A stretch of 38,547 nucleotides of DNA from an uncultured Zetaproteobacteria bacterium (GTDB lineage Bacteria > Pseudomonadota > Zetaproteobacteria > Mariprofundales > Mariprofundaceae): NCBI GenBank assembly GCA_947311495.1, contig CAMZLG010000052.1, positions 1 through 38,547 of the forward strand, in the 5' to 3' direction. This document shows, one piece after another, positions 38,387 through 38,547 of this stretch. The notes under the pieces are model-generated. The model saw only the letters and a list, made by a program, of their open reading frames with translations, did not search any database and was not told the origin of the DNA. Made by a program: the position numbers and the translations under genes. Every line of letters starts with the position of its first letter. Position 1 is the first letter of the stretch.

Positions 38387-38547
38387 ATGAAAACCGTTTT
38401 AGTTGTTGAAGATTCGAATACAAGCCGTGATGTGACCAGCCACTTTTTGCAACAAGGTGGCTTTCGTGTACTGGAAGCTGAAGACGGACAAGATGCCTTA
38501 GATATTTTGAGAAATCGGCATGTGGATTTGATTTTAACCGATATTAT
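38387..38547 (+). CDS. response regulator receiver-domain protein (truncated by window end)
   Basis: MKTVLVVEDSNTSRDVTSHFLQQGGFRVLEAEDGQDALDILRNRHVDLILTDI; ORF runs off the window. Confidence 0.88.
   Translation, partial: MKTVLVVEDSNTSRDVTSHFLQQGGFRVLEAEDGQDALDILRNRHVDLILTDI

Noticed and set aside
1-38547. CRISPR array, rRNA, tRNA or transposase genes
   Set aside because: No regularly spaced repeats, no cloverleaf or rRNA-like segments, and no transposase-like ORF recognised.

Overview
The window looks like ordinary, tightly packed chromosome from a Gram-negative bacterium, possibly a Zetaproteobacterium-like organism (taxonomy is only an impression). Housekeeping genes include purE, a tsaC-like gene, gmhB, plsC, anmK, ilvB/ilvH, folD, an ABC-F ATPase, ribF, argG, tcdA, tatD, lgt, uppP, a DAHP synthase, a split class II ribonucleotide reductase (nrdJa/nrdJb), an ars operon, sppA and a pair of M16 peptidases. 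Three accessory signals stand out. (1) A four-gene DpnII/MboI-type GATC restriction-modification operon at 8447-11695 contains an extra unknown ORF. By my manual scan GATC is about 14-fold rarer in the flanking chromosome (10 sites in ~35.1 kb) than in the island (14 sites in ~3.4 kb). (2) A 241-nt non-coding insertion between nrdJa and nrdJb can form a multi-hairpin RNA resembling, from memory, the HEARO/IscB omega-RNA class, with no IscB/TnpB ORF in the window. (3) A small nucleotidyltransferase/ribbon-helix-helix-like pair has toxin-antitoxin architecture and an operator-like palindrome upstream. No rRNA, tRNA, CRISPR array or transposase was recognised. All assignments come from reading the sequence and remembered protein families; no searches were run.
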